Shown: positions 20,129 through 28,825, counted from the first letter of the stretch. The stretch is DNA of 54,947 bases from Ruegeria haliotis (GCF_013377785.1 NZ_JABXWT010000003.1:1-54947); one strand, 5' to 3'. Notes: a model not told the origin generated them from the letters alone. Program-made: numbers and translations.

Positions 20129-20158
20129 CGGTGCTCCCACGGGGGCACCGCTTTCTCT
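20129..20158 (+). terminator. Hairpin between TRAP binding protein and permease genes (attenuator)
   Basis: A 9-bp stem (20129-20137 with 20142-20150, one G-T pair) with a four-base loop is followed by CTTTCTCT. A second, smaller inverted repeat CAGATC...GATCTG (20104-20122) precedes it. It lies between the binding protein and permease of one transporter, so partial termination would give more binding protein than permease. Confidence 0.5.
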
Positions 20159-20184
20159 AAATATGTGAAATCAGGGGGGCCATC

Positions 20185-22398
20185 ATGTCCGAGAATCAGA
20201 AACTTGATGACCACGAGCTGACAGCTGAAGAACTGGCCGCCATCGAAGAACAGTTCGATGAAGGCGCTGCGGTACGGCAAGTCACGCCAAGTACCGGCAA
20301 GGTTTTGCGCGTCGTTGCCCTGATCTTTGCGTTTTATGAATTCATTACCGCAGGTTTTGGCCTGCCTGCCGATCACTGGCATATGGGATTTTACCTGAGT
20401 GGCTTGTTCATTCTGGTTTACGCAACGATCCCGATTGTCGGATCAAAGAACCTGTATGCCCTCAAAGTCAGCCGGTTCCGCATCGGGAACATCCCCCTCT
20501 ACGATCTGGTCTTCATGGCGCTGGGTATCATTGCAGCGCTTTATGTCGGCTTTGCTTGGCGCGGCATTCCGTTTCTGGGGATCGAGGAACAGACGTTCCG
20601 CATGGGTAACCCGAATGGATACGATGTGTTTCTGGGCGTCGTCATCATCCTGCTGGTTCTCGACATCGCGCGCCGCACGCTTGGTTGGGTGCTGCCGCTG
20701 ATCATCTGTGTCTTCATTTCCTATGCCCTGCTGGGCCCCTACTTCCCCGGCCTGCTGCAACATCCGGGCGTGAACTTCAAAACCTTCGTGTCGTCGATGT
20801 ATTTCCCGCAGGAAGGCATCTATGGCGTCACCTTGTGGGTCGTCTCGACCATCGTGTTCCATTTCGTGTTGTTCGGCGTCATCGCGCAGCGCACGGGGTT
20901 GGGCCAGCTGTTCATCGACAATGCCACGATCCTTGCCGGACGCTATACAGGCGGACCTGCGAAGGTTTCCGTCGTTTCCTCGGCCTTTTTCGGCACGATC
21001 TCAGGATCATCGGTCGCGAATACGGTATCGACCGGCGCGCTGACCATTCCGAACATGAAACGGCTGGGTTACCCAGGCCACTTTGCCGGCGGGGTTGAGG
21101 CCGCGTCTTCGGCTGGCGGGCAGATCACCCCACCAATCATGGGGGCTGCTGCCTTCATCATGGCCGAGTTCCTTGAGGTCCCTTACACCACTATCGTGAT
21201 TGCAGCGATCTTCCCTGCCCTGCTGCACTATGTTGGCGTCTTTGCCGTTGTGCACTTGATGGCGCGCAAGCTGGACCTGAAGGGTCTGACCAAGGATCAG
21301 CTGCCGCAGTTCAAGGCTGTGTGGCGCGAAGGCTGGGCCAATATCGTCCCCCTGATCGGGCTGCTTGTGGTGCTGTTTTCGGGTTACACGCCCTTCATGT
21401 CGGCCTTTTGCGGCATCTCGTTGGCGGTGATTGCGGGCATGTCGCGTCTGAAACAACCACCAACATTGATCTACGCGGTGGCGTTTCTGGCTTTTGTTCT
21501 ATGGAAATTTTCGGGTGGCGGCTTTGATCTGACAATGACGGCCACCCTGTGCGTCCTCGCGCTGGTGGCAACACTGAATCCGCAAAAGCGGATCGAGGTT
21601 CCCGAAATGCTTCAGGCGGTCGAGCTTGGCGTGAAGTACTCGCTGGCAGTCGGCGCAGCAGCAGCGGCGGTCGGGATCGTTGTCGGCGTCATCAATACAA
21701 CCGGTATCGGCTTTCGCATCGGTTTCATGGTGACGCAAGGGGCGGGAAATCTCGCGTCAGATCTTTATAATCTACTTTCCTTCGATACGTTCCAGCTGTT
21801 TGCAGTCGAAGACCTGCAACTGTTTATCTCACTGGTCTTTATCGCAATCGCCTGCATCCTGATGGGGGCAGGTATCCCCACGACCGCGCTGTATATCATG
21901 CTGGTCTCGGTCGCGCAGCCTGCTTTGGCGCAACTGGGGGTTCCTCCGATCGCGAGCCACCTGTTCGTGCTGTATTATGGTGTGGTGTCCGAGATTACGC
22001 CGCCAGTCTGTACCTCTGCCTATGCGGCGGCGGCTATCGCCAACTCCAACCCTTTCCGAACCGGATTGTCCGCCTTCACTTTGGGTTTGGGCAAGGTCAT
22101 CGCGCCGATGGCGTTTGTCTACGCCCCGGTTCTGCTGTTCGTCTCCTCCACCGGGTTCGATCTGTGGGAGTTCATCTATACCGCGTCCAGCTGTATCGCC
22201 GGTGTCATCGCATTGTCGGCGGCTGTGGTCGGGTATTGGCTGACACCGCTGAACGTGGCGTCGCGGATAGTGTTAGCCATCGCTGGCATTATCTTTGTCG
22301 CACCGACATTGACTGCGGACCTGATCGCGTTGGTGGTGGCATCCCCGGTGATCATCACCCAGTTGATCGCCCGCAATCGCAGCCAGTCGCCGGCCTGA
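20185..22398 (+). CDS. TRAP transporter fused permease (DctQ-DctM, TAXI type)
   Basis: Integral membrane permease of 737 aa in which the small (DctQ, about four helices) and large (DctM, about twelve helices) TRAP subunits are fused, as is usual for TAXI systems. A charged cytoplasmic N-terminus of about 45 residues precedes the first helix. Conserved DctM segments include SGSSVANTVSTGALTIPNMK, FAGGVEAASSAGGQITPPIMG and GAGIPTTALYIMLV, where the Gly/Ala/Pro-rich loops line the substrate path. It should work with the preceding binding protein as an ion-driven importer. The oxidoreductase gene follows after four bases, so the genes are cotranscribed. Confidence 0.94.
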   Translation: MSENQKLDDHELTAEELAAIEEQFDEGAAVRQVTPSTGKVLRVVALIFAFYEFITAGFGLPADHWHMGFYLSGLFILVYATIPIVGSKNLYALKVSRFRIGNIPLYDLVFMALGIIAALYVGFAWRGIPFLGIEEQTFRMGNPNGYDVFLGVVIILLVLDIARRTLGWVLPLIICVFISYALLGPYFPGLLQHPGVNFKTFVSSMYFPQEGIYGVTLWVVSTIVFHFVLFGVIAQRTGLGQLFIDNATILAGRYTGGPAKVSVVSSAFFGTISGSSVANTVSTGALTIPNMKRLGYPGHFAGGVEAASSAGGQITPPIMGAAAFIMAEFLEVPYTTIVIAAIFPALLHYVGVFAVVHLMARKLDLKGLTKDQLPQFKAVWREGWANIVPLIGLLVVLFSGYTPFMSAFCGISLAVIAGMSRLKQPPTLIYAVAFLAFVLWKFSGGGFDLTMTATLCVLALVATLNPQKRIEVPEMLQAVELGVKYSLAVGAAAAAVGIVVGVINTTGIGFRIGFMVTQGAGNLASDLYNLLSFDTFQLFAVEDLQLFISLVFIAIACILMGAGIPTTALYIMLVSVAQPALAQLGVPPIASHLFVLYYGVVSEITPPVCTSAYAAAAIANSNPFRTGLSAFTLGLGKVIAPMAFVYAPVLLFVSSTGFDLWEFIYTASSCIAGVIALSAAVVGYWLTPLNVASRIVLAIAGIIFVAPTLTADLIALVVASPVIITQLIARNRSQSPA

Positions 22399-22402
22399 TC
22401 CG

Positions 22403-23641
22403 ATGACCGAACAAGTCACAATTATTGGTGCCGGCATCGTCGGCATCTGCTGTGCGCTTTCGCTGCAAGAACGCGGTATCCCGGTACGGATCGTCGATCG
22501 GGGTGAGCCGGGTCAGGAAACCTCGTTCGGGAATGCCGGTGTCGTGTCCCCCTGGTCGTTCATCCCGCAAGCCATGCCGGGCATATGGAAGAAACTGCCA
22601 GCCATGCTGCTGGACCCCAAAAGCGCGCTGTCGGTTCGACCGTCATTTTGGCCTAAAATGGTGCCCTGGGGGCTGCGGTTCCTAGGGCAATCCGGCGAAA
22701 AGACGGTGCGCAAGGTGTCCGACGCGATGGAGCTGTTGTGCCGCCCATCAGTCGATTTGTACCGCATGCATTTGCAGGGTACCGGCCATGAAGACCTGAT
22801 CACTGACAGCCTTTATGTTCATGCGTTCCGCCATCCCGAGCAAGCCAATCTGGATGGTCTGGATTATCTGATCCGCGCGGAAAAGGGTGGACAGCTTGAA
22901 CGTATTGGCGGCGACGCGTTGCACCGCCTCGAACCTGCGCTGACACGCGATTTCAAGGCCGCAATCCTGATCAAAGGGCAAGCCAGAATTACCTCACCCG
23001 GACGCGTCGGGACGGTTTTGGCCGACAAGGCCCGCAGTCAGGGCGCCGAGATCGTCAAGGCCGAGATCACGGGGCTGACGCGTCAAGAAGACGGAAGCTG
23101 GTGCCTGACCACGTCTGGCGAAACACTTCATGCGCAAAGTATTGTTCTTGCGGCTGGTGTCTGGTCAGCGGACCTTCTGAAACCGCTCGGGCTGTCTGTA
23201 CCGCTGGTGGCCGAACGGGGGTACCATGTCGAATTTCCAAATCCGCCAAGCTGCCTGACCAATTCGATCATGGATGTGGACGCAAAGGTTGTCGCAAGCT
23301 CGATGCAGGATGGCCTGCGGGTTGCGGGCACGGCGGAATTTGCGGATATCGATGCACCGCCCGACCCGCGCAAGCAAGCGATCCTGACGGAACAGGCCAA
23401 GGCGATGATCCCGGATCTGGATACCAGTCAGGCGCAGTTCTGGATGGGACGGCGCCCATCCTTTCCCGATAGTCTGCCCGCGATCGGGCAGCTTGAAGGG
23501 AAGCCGGGGCTTTATACAGCCTTTGGGCATTCTCACTATGGGCTGATGATGGCCCCCAAAACAGGCGAACTGGTGGCCGATCTGCTGTCTGGTCGTCGCC
23601 ATAACATCGATCTGGATCCATTTTCTCCCGACCGGTTCTGA
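22403..23641 (+). CDS. FAD-dependent D-amino-acid dehydrogenase-like oxidoreductase (DadA family)
   Basis: FAD-binding oxidoreductase of the DAO/DadA family, 412 aa. The N-terminal motif TIIGAGIVGICCALSLQERG binds the ADP part of FAD. The DadA-like segment TSFGNAGVVSPWSFIPQAMPG follows, and the C-terminus has GRRPSFPDSLPAIG and YTAFGHSHYGLMMAP, the active-site end of the family. DadA relatives oxidatively deaminate D-amino acids to 2-oxo acids and pass electrons to the respiratory chain. It lies four bases after the permease gene and just before an Asp/Glu racemase. A D-amino acid, possibly D-cysteate, is the natural substrate guess. A link to another FAD-DAO substrate (sarcosine-like, hydroxyproline-like) is not excluded. 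Confidence 0.85.
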   Translation: MTEQVTIIGAGIVGICCALSLQERGIPVRIVDRGEPGQETSFGNAGVVSPWSFIPQAMPGIWKKLPAMLLDPKSALSVRPSFWPKMVPWGLRFLGQSGEKTVRKVSDAMELLCRPSVDLYRMHLQGTGHEDLITDSLYVHAFRHPEQANLDGLDYLIRAEKGGQLERIGGDALHRLEPALTRDFKAAILIKGQARITSPGRVGTVLADKARSQGAEIVKAEITGLTRQEDGSWCLTTSGETLHAQSIVLAAGVWSADLLKPLGLSVPLVAERGYHVEFPNPPSCLTNSIMDVDAKVVASSMQDGLRVAGTAEFADIDAPPDPRKQAILTEQAKAMIPDLDTSQAQFWMGRRPSFPDSLPAIGQLEGKPGLYTAFGHSHYGLMMAPKTGELVADLLSGRRHNIDLDPFSPDRF

Positions 23642-23679
23642 GCAGGCCGGCACACTTTCATCTGAAGGACCTGAACAAC

Positions 23680-24420
23680 ATGCCGATTTTCAATGGTGGA
23701 CAGAATATCTGCGGTGCATCGATTGGTGTTCTGTGTCTGGAGAGCTATTTTCCGAAACCCCCAGGGCATATCAAGAACCCCTCCAGCCTGCCGTTCCCTG
23801 TGCTGTATGAGATGATCGGCGGCATCACCGTTCCGACCCTTCTGAACAACCCTACGCCCGACTTGCTGGAACCTTTCATCAAAGGCGCGCAACGGCTGGA
23901 GGCTGAAGGCGTGCGGGCCATCACCGGCAGCTGCGGGTTTCTGGCCCTGTTTCAAAAGGAACTGGCAGCGGCAGTATCCATACCAGTGTTTGCTTCGAGC
24001 TTGATTCAGGTGCCTTTGGCGTATCACATGACCGGTGCAAACGCGCCTGTTGGGGTTTTGACAGCCGACGCTTCGGCGCTGACGCCTCGGCATTTCGACG
24101 GCGTTGGGGCAGCGGGTATTCCGGTGGCCGTGAAGGGGTTGGAGGACACCAGCGAATTTGCCGAAGTCATCTTGCGCAACACCCGGACACGGATGGATAC
24201 AGACCTGATCGAGGCCGAGGTTCTGGATGCCGCCCGCACTCTGAAACGTGATACGCCAGAGATCAGATCACTGGTTCTAGAATGCACCGATTTGCCACCC
24301 TATGCCGCGCGCATTCAGGAAGAACTCAGACTGCCCGTATTTGATCTTACGACCCTTGCGCAGATGGCCCACAGTGTCGCTGCACGAACGCCTTATGCGG
24401 GCCTGATGCCTTGGGGCTGA
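23680..24420 (+). CDS. Aspartate/glutamate racemase family protein
   Basis: Cofactor-independent racemase-fold protein of 246 aa. Both catalytic cysteines of the family are visible: Cys85 in ITGSCGFLAL and Cys202 in LVLECTDLPPYA, so two-base racemisation is plausible. Related folds include hydantoin racemase and maleate isomerase, but context favours an amino acid. Aspartate and cysteate differ only in carboxylate versus sulfonate, so a cysteate racemase is a chemically reasonable role beside the PLP lyase at 25290. AAGGA precedes the ATG. It follows the DadA-like gene in the same transcription unit. Confidence 0.85.
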   Translation: MPIFNGGQNICGASIGVLCLESYFPKPPGHIKNPSSLPFPVLYEMIGGITVPTLLNNPTPDLLEPFIKGAQRLEAEGVRAITGSCGFLALFQKELAAAVSIPVFASSLIQVPLAYHMTGANAPVGVLTADASALTPRHFDGVGAAGIPVAVKGLEDTSEFAEVILRNTRTRMDTDLIEAEVLDAARTLKRDTPEIRSLVLECTDLPPYAARIQEELRLPVFDLTTLAQMAHSVAARTPYAGLMPWG

Positions 24421-24544
24421 AGACTTTGATTGACCTCGTGGGAACAGTCGTGGTTTTGGACGCGTCAGAAAAGGGCTAGATACAGACTTGGCTCTCTGGC
24501 CCTTCATCCTGAGGTAAGGCCATATCCGCCAAAAGGGATCCGAA

Positions 24545-25273
24545 ATGACCGTGGACTTGTCGATCCTGATGTTGGCGATTTGCCTGGGCGCAATGCTTCA
24601 GGTGGGTATCGGGATAGGGTTCAGCATCGTGGCCGGACCACCGATGATGATCCTGATGGGGACGGCTACAGCGGTTCCTGCCCTTTTGCTGCTGAATACC
24701 ATCGTTTCGGTCATCGCCACGGACTGGCGCATTCTGAGGGTTGAGCGAAAGACAATCACGACGGCGATTATCGGATGCCTGATCGGTGTGGTTTTGGGTT
24801 TGGCCGTCTACCCGTTTCTGAGTGAGAAGTTCGTATTGGCACTGACCGGAGCCCTGTTGCTGATTGGTGTGGTGACCACGCTTATTCCATTGCGGGCGGC
24901 CATCGGAACATCCGGTTTCGCAACGGTTTCCGGCTTGTCCGGGCTGGCAACCGTCTGGGCCGCAACACCGGGTCCCTTGATGGTATTCGGTCTGATCGCA
25001 AAGGGCCGATCCGCTCGGGATGTCTCAAAACTGGTGCAGCCTATCGCACTGGTGGCCTATGGCACCGCCTTTCTGCTGCACGGCCTGTCAGATTGGCAAT
25101 CAATCCCGCTTGGGCCTGAACTTTGGGCCTTTGTCGGCGTCACGATTTTCGGCAGTTTAAGTGGTCGGGTCGTACGCCCTTATCTGCCACAATCGCTTAT
25201 AAAGACCGCCATTCGCGTGATCTCACTGGTGGCCTGTTATGTTCTTTTGCAACGCGCTTATGTGATGGCGTAA
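24545..25273 (+). CDS. Sulfite exporter TauE/SafE family protein
   Basis: Polytopic membrane protein of 242 aa with about eight hydrophobic segments and glycine-rich repeats, in the TauE/SafE (DUF81) family. Family members next to desulfonating enzymes (TauE, SafE) export the sulfite released from C2 sulfonates. In cysteate users a different exporter, CuyZ, was described beside cuyA, so this would be a functional analogue. A gap of 124 bases separates it from the racemase gene, which allows an internal promoter. The lyase gene follows after 16 bases. The sulfite role is inferred from context; the family also contains transporters of other anions. Confidence 0.85.
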   Translation: MTVDLSILMLAICLGAMLQVGIGIGFSIVAGPPMMILMGTATAVPALLLLNTIVSVIATDWRILRVERKTITTAIIGCLIGVVLGLAVYPFLSEKFVLALTGALLLIGVVTTLIPLRAAIGTSGFATVSGLSGLATVWAATPGPLMVFGLIAKGRSARDVSKLVQPIALVAYGTAFLLHGLSDWQSIPLGPELWAFVGVTIFGSLSGRVVRPYLPQSLIKTAIRVISLVACYVLLQRAYVMA

Positions 25274-25289
25274 TTCCAATGGGTGAACG

Positions 25290-26297
25290 ATGACTCAGAA
25301 AGATCTGCTGGCCGGATTTCCAAGGGCGCAACTCATGTCCGGTACGACACCAGTGGAACGGCTGGATCGGATGTCCGAAAAACTCGGGATCGATCTTTGG
25401 CTCAAACGGGATGATCTGACCGGGCTGGGGTTCGGCGGCAACAAAACCCGACAGCTTGAGTTCTATCTTGGCGATGCCCTCGCACAAGGCGCTGATACCA
25501 TTCTGATTACGGGTGCGGTTCAATCCAACTACGTGCGTTCGGCGGCGGCCGCAGCTGCACGGCTGGGTCTTGATTCTGTTCTGCAACTCGAAGAGCGGGT
25601 CCCGGATATGGGACCGGATTACTACGCTTCCGGAAATGTGTTGCTGGCCCGTATCCTGGGTGCCGAGCACATGAGCTATCCGCTTGGTGAGGACGAAACA
25701 GGCGCAGATGCCGCACTGCACGCCCGCGCGGCCGAGTTGAAGGCACAGGGCCGCATACCGTATGTCATTCATCTGGGTCTGAACCATCCACCGCTGGGCG
25801 CACTTGGCTATGTTGTCGCGGGTCAGGAGCTCTGCCAGCAGATGCCGGACTTCGACGCGGTTGTGGTTCCCTCTGGCAGCGGGGCAACTCATGGTGGCCT
25901 ACTGACCGGGATTCGGATGTCGGGGGTGTCCGCTCCGGTTTTTGGAATTTGCGTGCGCCGAGATCAGGAAAAGCAGCAAGATCGAATGGCCGTTGTGTTG
26001 CAAAAGCTGGCCGATCTACTGGGCATTGATCCTGAATTGGTATTGGGAGAGGTCAATGTTTGGGACGGAGCATTGCGTCCGGGTTACGGCAGATTGGGAC
26101 CAAAGACGCAGTCCGCTTTGACCATGATGGCCCAGACCGAGGGTATTTTTCTGGATCCCGTTTACACCGCGAAAACCTTCGCCGGTTTGCTGGACCTGGT
26201 TCAGGAAGGTCGTATCCGGTCAGGGCAAAAGGTGGTTATGATCCATACTGGCGGTCTACCTGCGCTGTTCGGCTATCAGGACCAGCTGCACATTTGA
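25290..26297 (+). CDS. D-cysteine desulfhydrase/L-cysteate sulfo-lyase (CuyA) family PLP enzyme
   Basis: PLP-dependent enzyme (tryptophan synthase beta fold) of 335 aa. The cofactor lysine is in GGNKTRQLE (Lys52), VQSNYVRSAAAAAARLG is the substrate-anchoring loop, and VPSGSGATHGGLLTG is the phosphate-binding loop. The family covers D-cysteine desulfhydrase, ACC deaminase and CuyA, which splits L-cysteate into pyruvate, ammonium and sulfite and was first found in a marine Rhodobacteraceae where it had been annotated as D-cysteine desulfhydrase. The adjacent sulfite-exporter-like gene speaks for the CuyA reading. The sequence alone cannot separate these activities. A bidirectional terminator follows. 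Confidence 0.87.
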   Translation: MTQKDLLAGFPRAQLMSGTTPVERLDRMSEKLGIDLWLKRDDLTGLGFGGNKTRQLEFYLGDALAQGADTILITGAVQSNYVRSAAAAAARLGLDSVLQLEERVPDMGPDYYASGNVLLARILGAEHMSYPLGEDETGADAALHARAAELKAQGRIPYVIHLGLNHPPLGALGYVVAGQELCQQMPDFDAVVVPSGSGATHGGLLTGIRMSGVSAPVFGICVRRDQEKQQDRMAVVLQKLADLLGIDPELVLGEVNVWDGALRPGYGRLGPKTQSALTMMAQTEGIFLDPVYTAKTFAGLLDLVQEGRIRSGQKVVMIHTGGLPALFGYQDQLHI

Positions 26298-26350
26298 TAG
26301 AATACGGCAACTTCAACCCCGAACCAGACCTCTTGAGAAGCACCAACCCC

Positions 26351-26391
26351 CAAAAGAAAACGGGCACCAATCGCGGCGCCCGTTTCTGTAT
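26351..26391. terminator. Bidirectional terminator between the lyase and BCCT-like genes
   Basis: An 8-bp perfect stem AAACGGGC/GCCCGTTT (26358-26365 with 26378-26385) sits between two convergent genes. The plus strand continues TTTCTGTATTT. The minus strand continues TTTTCTTTT, the stronger U-tract, so it best serves the BCCT-like gene. Confidence 0.75.
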
Positions 26392-26407
26392 TTGACCTCA
26401 AGGCCGA

Positions 26408-27610
26408 TTAGTGAACCGTTTCGACTTTGTGGAAGTCCAGATTACGATCTTCAGGCATGGAGTCGATGCTCATGACCTCTTTGCGCTTGGCAATCAGAAT
26501 ATAGACCACACACGCCAGATAGAGACCAACGACTACGGCACCGATCCACTGGATTTGCAGCCACTGGCTTTGGAACAGCAGGGTCAGAACGAACAGCAGC
26601 ACGACGTTACCCACCACGTATTTGAACTTTCCGAACCGTTCGACCGTCAGCGACAAGTTGTCGGTATACAGACGGATCAGTGAATCCAGCGAGTTGATCA
26701 CGAAGGTCACGCCCACGATCACCATCGCAATGTTGGTGATGCCTGCAGTGCTGATGCCGTTCAGATGGTAATAGTAGAGAACGGTAAACCAGATCCCCAG
26801 CGGGATCGACGGAAAGATCAGCAGCGCCGCCAGCAGTTGCCAGGTTTTCAGGCCACCCACAAAGCGCGAGGTGAACTGGCCGATCATGATCGACCATGCG
26901 AACCACCAGAACAGGTAGAAGGCGTGATAGTCGGTCAACGGCAGGACGAACTTGTGCAGATTGGTAAAGTAGGCACCGATATTGCCGCCGGTTTCGACCA
27001 TACCAGCCATGCCCATACCTGCTGCGGCCCACATGCCGATGATCAGGGCCAGAAACAGGAAGGTCGAACCAACGGAAAGGATGCGCACATATTTCAGGTC
27101 GGTTGACGAATACGCAGCTGCCAGAATGACCACAAACACGATGACGTAGAAAGTGGTGACAACAGACTCACCGTCTCCGACCTCGGGCAGATATCCCGGC
27201 AGGTAGATCAGGAACAGGCTGGCCGTAAAGGCGCAGGTGCCAATAATGACGATGTTGTTGATCAGCTTGACCAGCGGGATCTCAAAGAACTTCACACGCG
27301 GTTCTATGACGCAGAAATAGAACGCGGTCAGGAAATAGAACGCCCAGATCAGGAAACCCCAGAACCCGAATTCGATCGCCAGCGGATTGGCAAAGGCATA
27401 GGCCGGTTCTTCGGCATAGCCGCCAAACTCGGTCAGCGGGAACATGATCAGGCCGACATCCAGACCGGATGTGAACAGGATTGCGATGAATGTGAATAAA
27501 TGCACGGGCGTGACGCCGACGCAGCGCAGGTTCCACCATTTCACGACGAAGAAAGCGACCAGGCCCAATGCCAATAGGACGCCAAAAGACAGAATGTACT
27601 CCAGAAGCAC
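26408..27610 (-). CDS. Short BCCT-like (betaine/carnitine/choline) transporter
   Basis: Polytopic membrane protein of about 400 aa with around ten hydrophobic segments. YHAFYLFWWFAWSIMIGQFT, continuing SRFVGG, matches the BCCT helix that carries the conserved tryptophans and the arginine-glycine end (W..W-P/M.G.F..R.S/V-G). The early segment ILFTSGLDVGLIMFPLTEFGGY resembles the BCCT glycine-rich third helix. Typical BCCT carriers have 500-700 residues and twelve helices, so this is a reduced or divergent member. The frame opens at a TTG (27616) that abuts GGAGGA. The GTG at 27610, with GGAGG seven bases upstream, is the better start. The promoter is discussed separately. The substrate is probably a quaternary ammonium or sulfonium compound, by family only. 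Confidence 0.8.
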   Translation of the reverse strand: MLLEYILSFGVLLALGLVAFFVVKWWNLRCVGVTPVHLFTFIAILFTSGLDVGLIMFPLTEFGGYAEEPAYAFANPLAIEFGFWGFLIWAFYFLTAFYFCVIEPRVKFFEIPLVKLINNIVIIGTCAFTASLFLIYLPGYLPEVGDGESVVTTFYVIVFVVILAAAYSSTDLKYVRILSVGSTFLFLALIIGMWAAAGMGMAGMVETGGNIGAYFTNLHKFVLPLTDYHAFYLFWWFAWSIMIGQFTSRFVGGLKTWQLLAALLIFPSIPLGIWFTVLYYYHLNGISTAGITNIAMVIVGVTFVINSLDSLIRLYTDNLSLTVERFGKFKYVVGNVVLLFVLTLLFQSQWLQIQWIGAVVVGLYLACVVYILIAKRKEVMSIDSMPEDRNLDFHKVETVH

Positions 27611-27646
27611 CGACAATCCTCCCTTGATATGTCAGATCTTGATACA

Positions 27647-27673
27647 ATTATATTTAATTGGTCAGTCAATCAA
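27647..27673 (-). promoter_or_regulatory. Putative promoter and overlapping operator of the BCCT-like gene
   Basis: On the minus strand TTGATT (27668-27673) and a perfect TATAAT (27647-27652), 15 bases apart, look like -35/-10 boxes. An imperfect inverted repeat TTGGT-N6-ATCAA (27658-27673) covers the -35. Its style recalls operators of TetR-type repressors such as BetI. The spacing is slightly short and the repressor is not encoded nearby. Confidence 0.4.
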
Positions 27674-27786
27674 TAAAAACATAACGATCGGTTTACTTAC
27701 GCGGCGCATGTGTTCTTTTTGACGTGTGGCGCTTGCGGCCTGCAGAAAAATCAGGAACAGTCGCGCGATGTGACAGGGGGGGATCC

Positions 27787-28674
27787 ATGGATCTGCGTGC
27801 CATAGCCATGGGGCTGATATTCGCCCTGATCTGGTCATCTGCCTTCACGTCGGCGCGGATCATTGTGGCAGATGCTTCGCCCCTGTTTTCACTGGCTTTG
27901 CGGTTTCTGATTTCAGGTGTTCTGGGGGTCGCAATCGCGCGCGCCATGGGCCAGAGCTGGCGCATGACACGATCCCAGTGGCATGCGACCATTCTGTTTG
28001 GAATTTGTCAAAATGCCCTTTATTTGGGTCTGAATTTTTATGCCATGCAAACAATCGAAGCCTCGGTCGCGGCCATCATCGCGTCAACGATGCCCCTTTT
28101 GGTTGCACTGGCCGGGTGGCTTCTGTTGGGTGAAAGATTACGTCCGCTGGGCGTAATCGGATTGCTGGCTGGGTTTGTCGGAGTAGCATTGATCATGGGC
28201 AACCGGATCAGCGGAGGAATTGACATGTTCGGCGTCGCTCTGTGCGGGCTAGGCGCATTGGCTTTGACATTCGCAACTTTAGCCGTGCGGGGCGCGACAT
28301 CCGGCGGGAATTTCATGATGGTGGTGGGACTACAGATGCTTGTAGGGTCGGCTGTGTTGTTTGTGGCGGCACCGATTTTTGAGACCATCTATATCAACCC
28401 CACTGTACCATTGGCGTTGGCCTTCACCTACACCACGCTGTTCCCAGGCCTGCTGGCGACGTTGATCTGGTTCCTGCTGCTCGACCGGATCGGTGCTGTA
28501 CGGGCGGCAACCTTCCATTTCCTGAACCCGGTCTTCGGCGTTACAGTCGCGGCGATTCTGCTGGGGGAAAGGTTGGGTCCGATGGACGCTGTGGGAGTGT
28601 GTATAATAACGGTTGGTATTCTGGCCGTGCAACTGTCCAGACAGCCCGCTCAGAGCAGCAAAGCCAGGACCTGA
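27787..28674 (+). CDS. EamA-family (DMT) transporter
   Basis: Ten-helix inner-membrane drug/metabolite transporter of about 295 aa with two EamA repeats: the first (residues about 1-135) ends LVALAGWLLLGERLRPLGVIG and the second ends FGVTVAAILLGERLGPMDAVG. The duplicated LLGERL...P motif is diagnostic. Members usually export amino acids or other metabolites; the substrate is unknown. I use ATG 27787 (MDLRAIAMG), which follows GGGGGG, instead of the 21-codon longer frame. It is divergent from the BCCT-like gene, with about 175 bases shared between them. Confidence 0.9.
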   Translation: MDLRAIAMGLIFALIWSSAFTSARIIVADASPLFSLALRFLISGVLGVAIARAMGQSWRMTRSQWHATILFGICQNALYLGLNFYAMQTIEASVAAIIASTMPLLVALAGWLLLGERLRPLGVIGLLAGFVGVALIMGNRISGGIDMFGVALCGLGALALTFATLAVRGATSGGNFMMVVGLQMLVGSAVLFVAAPIFETIYINPTVPLALAFTYTTLFPGLLATLIWFLLLDRIGAVRAATFHFLNPVFGVTVAAILLGERLGPMDAVGVCIITVGILAVQLSRQPAQSSKART

Positions 28675-28825
28675 ATCAGCAATCTGAGCATGGTTTGGCA
28701 TCTTTTTGATCGAAACCAACCGCCAGATCGCTTGCACGACTCCGAGAGGCCGCTGAAATATGACTTTGCATTCCATGTTTATACCCCCAAATAATGGCTC
28801 AAACGTCAAATCAATCGGAGGAGCC

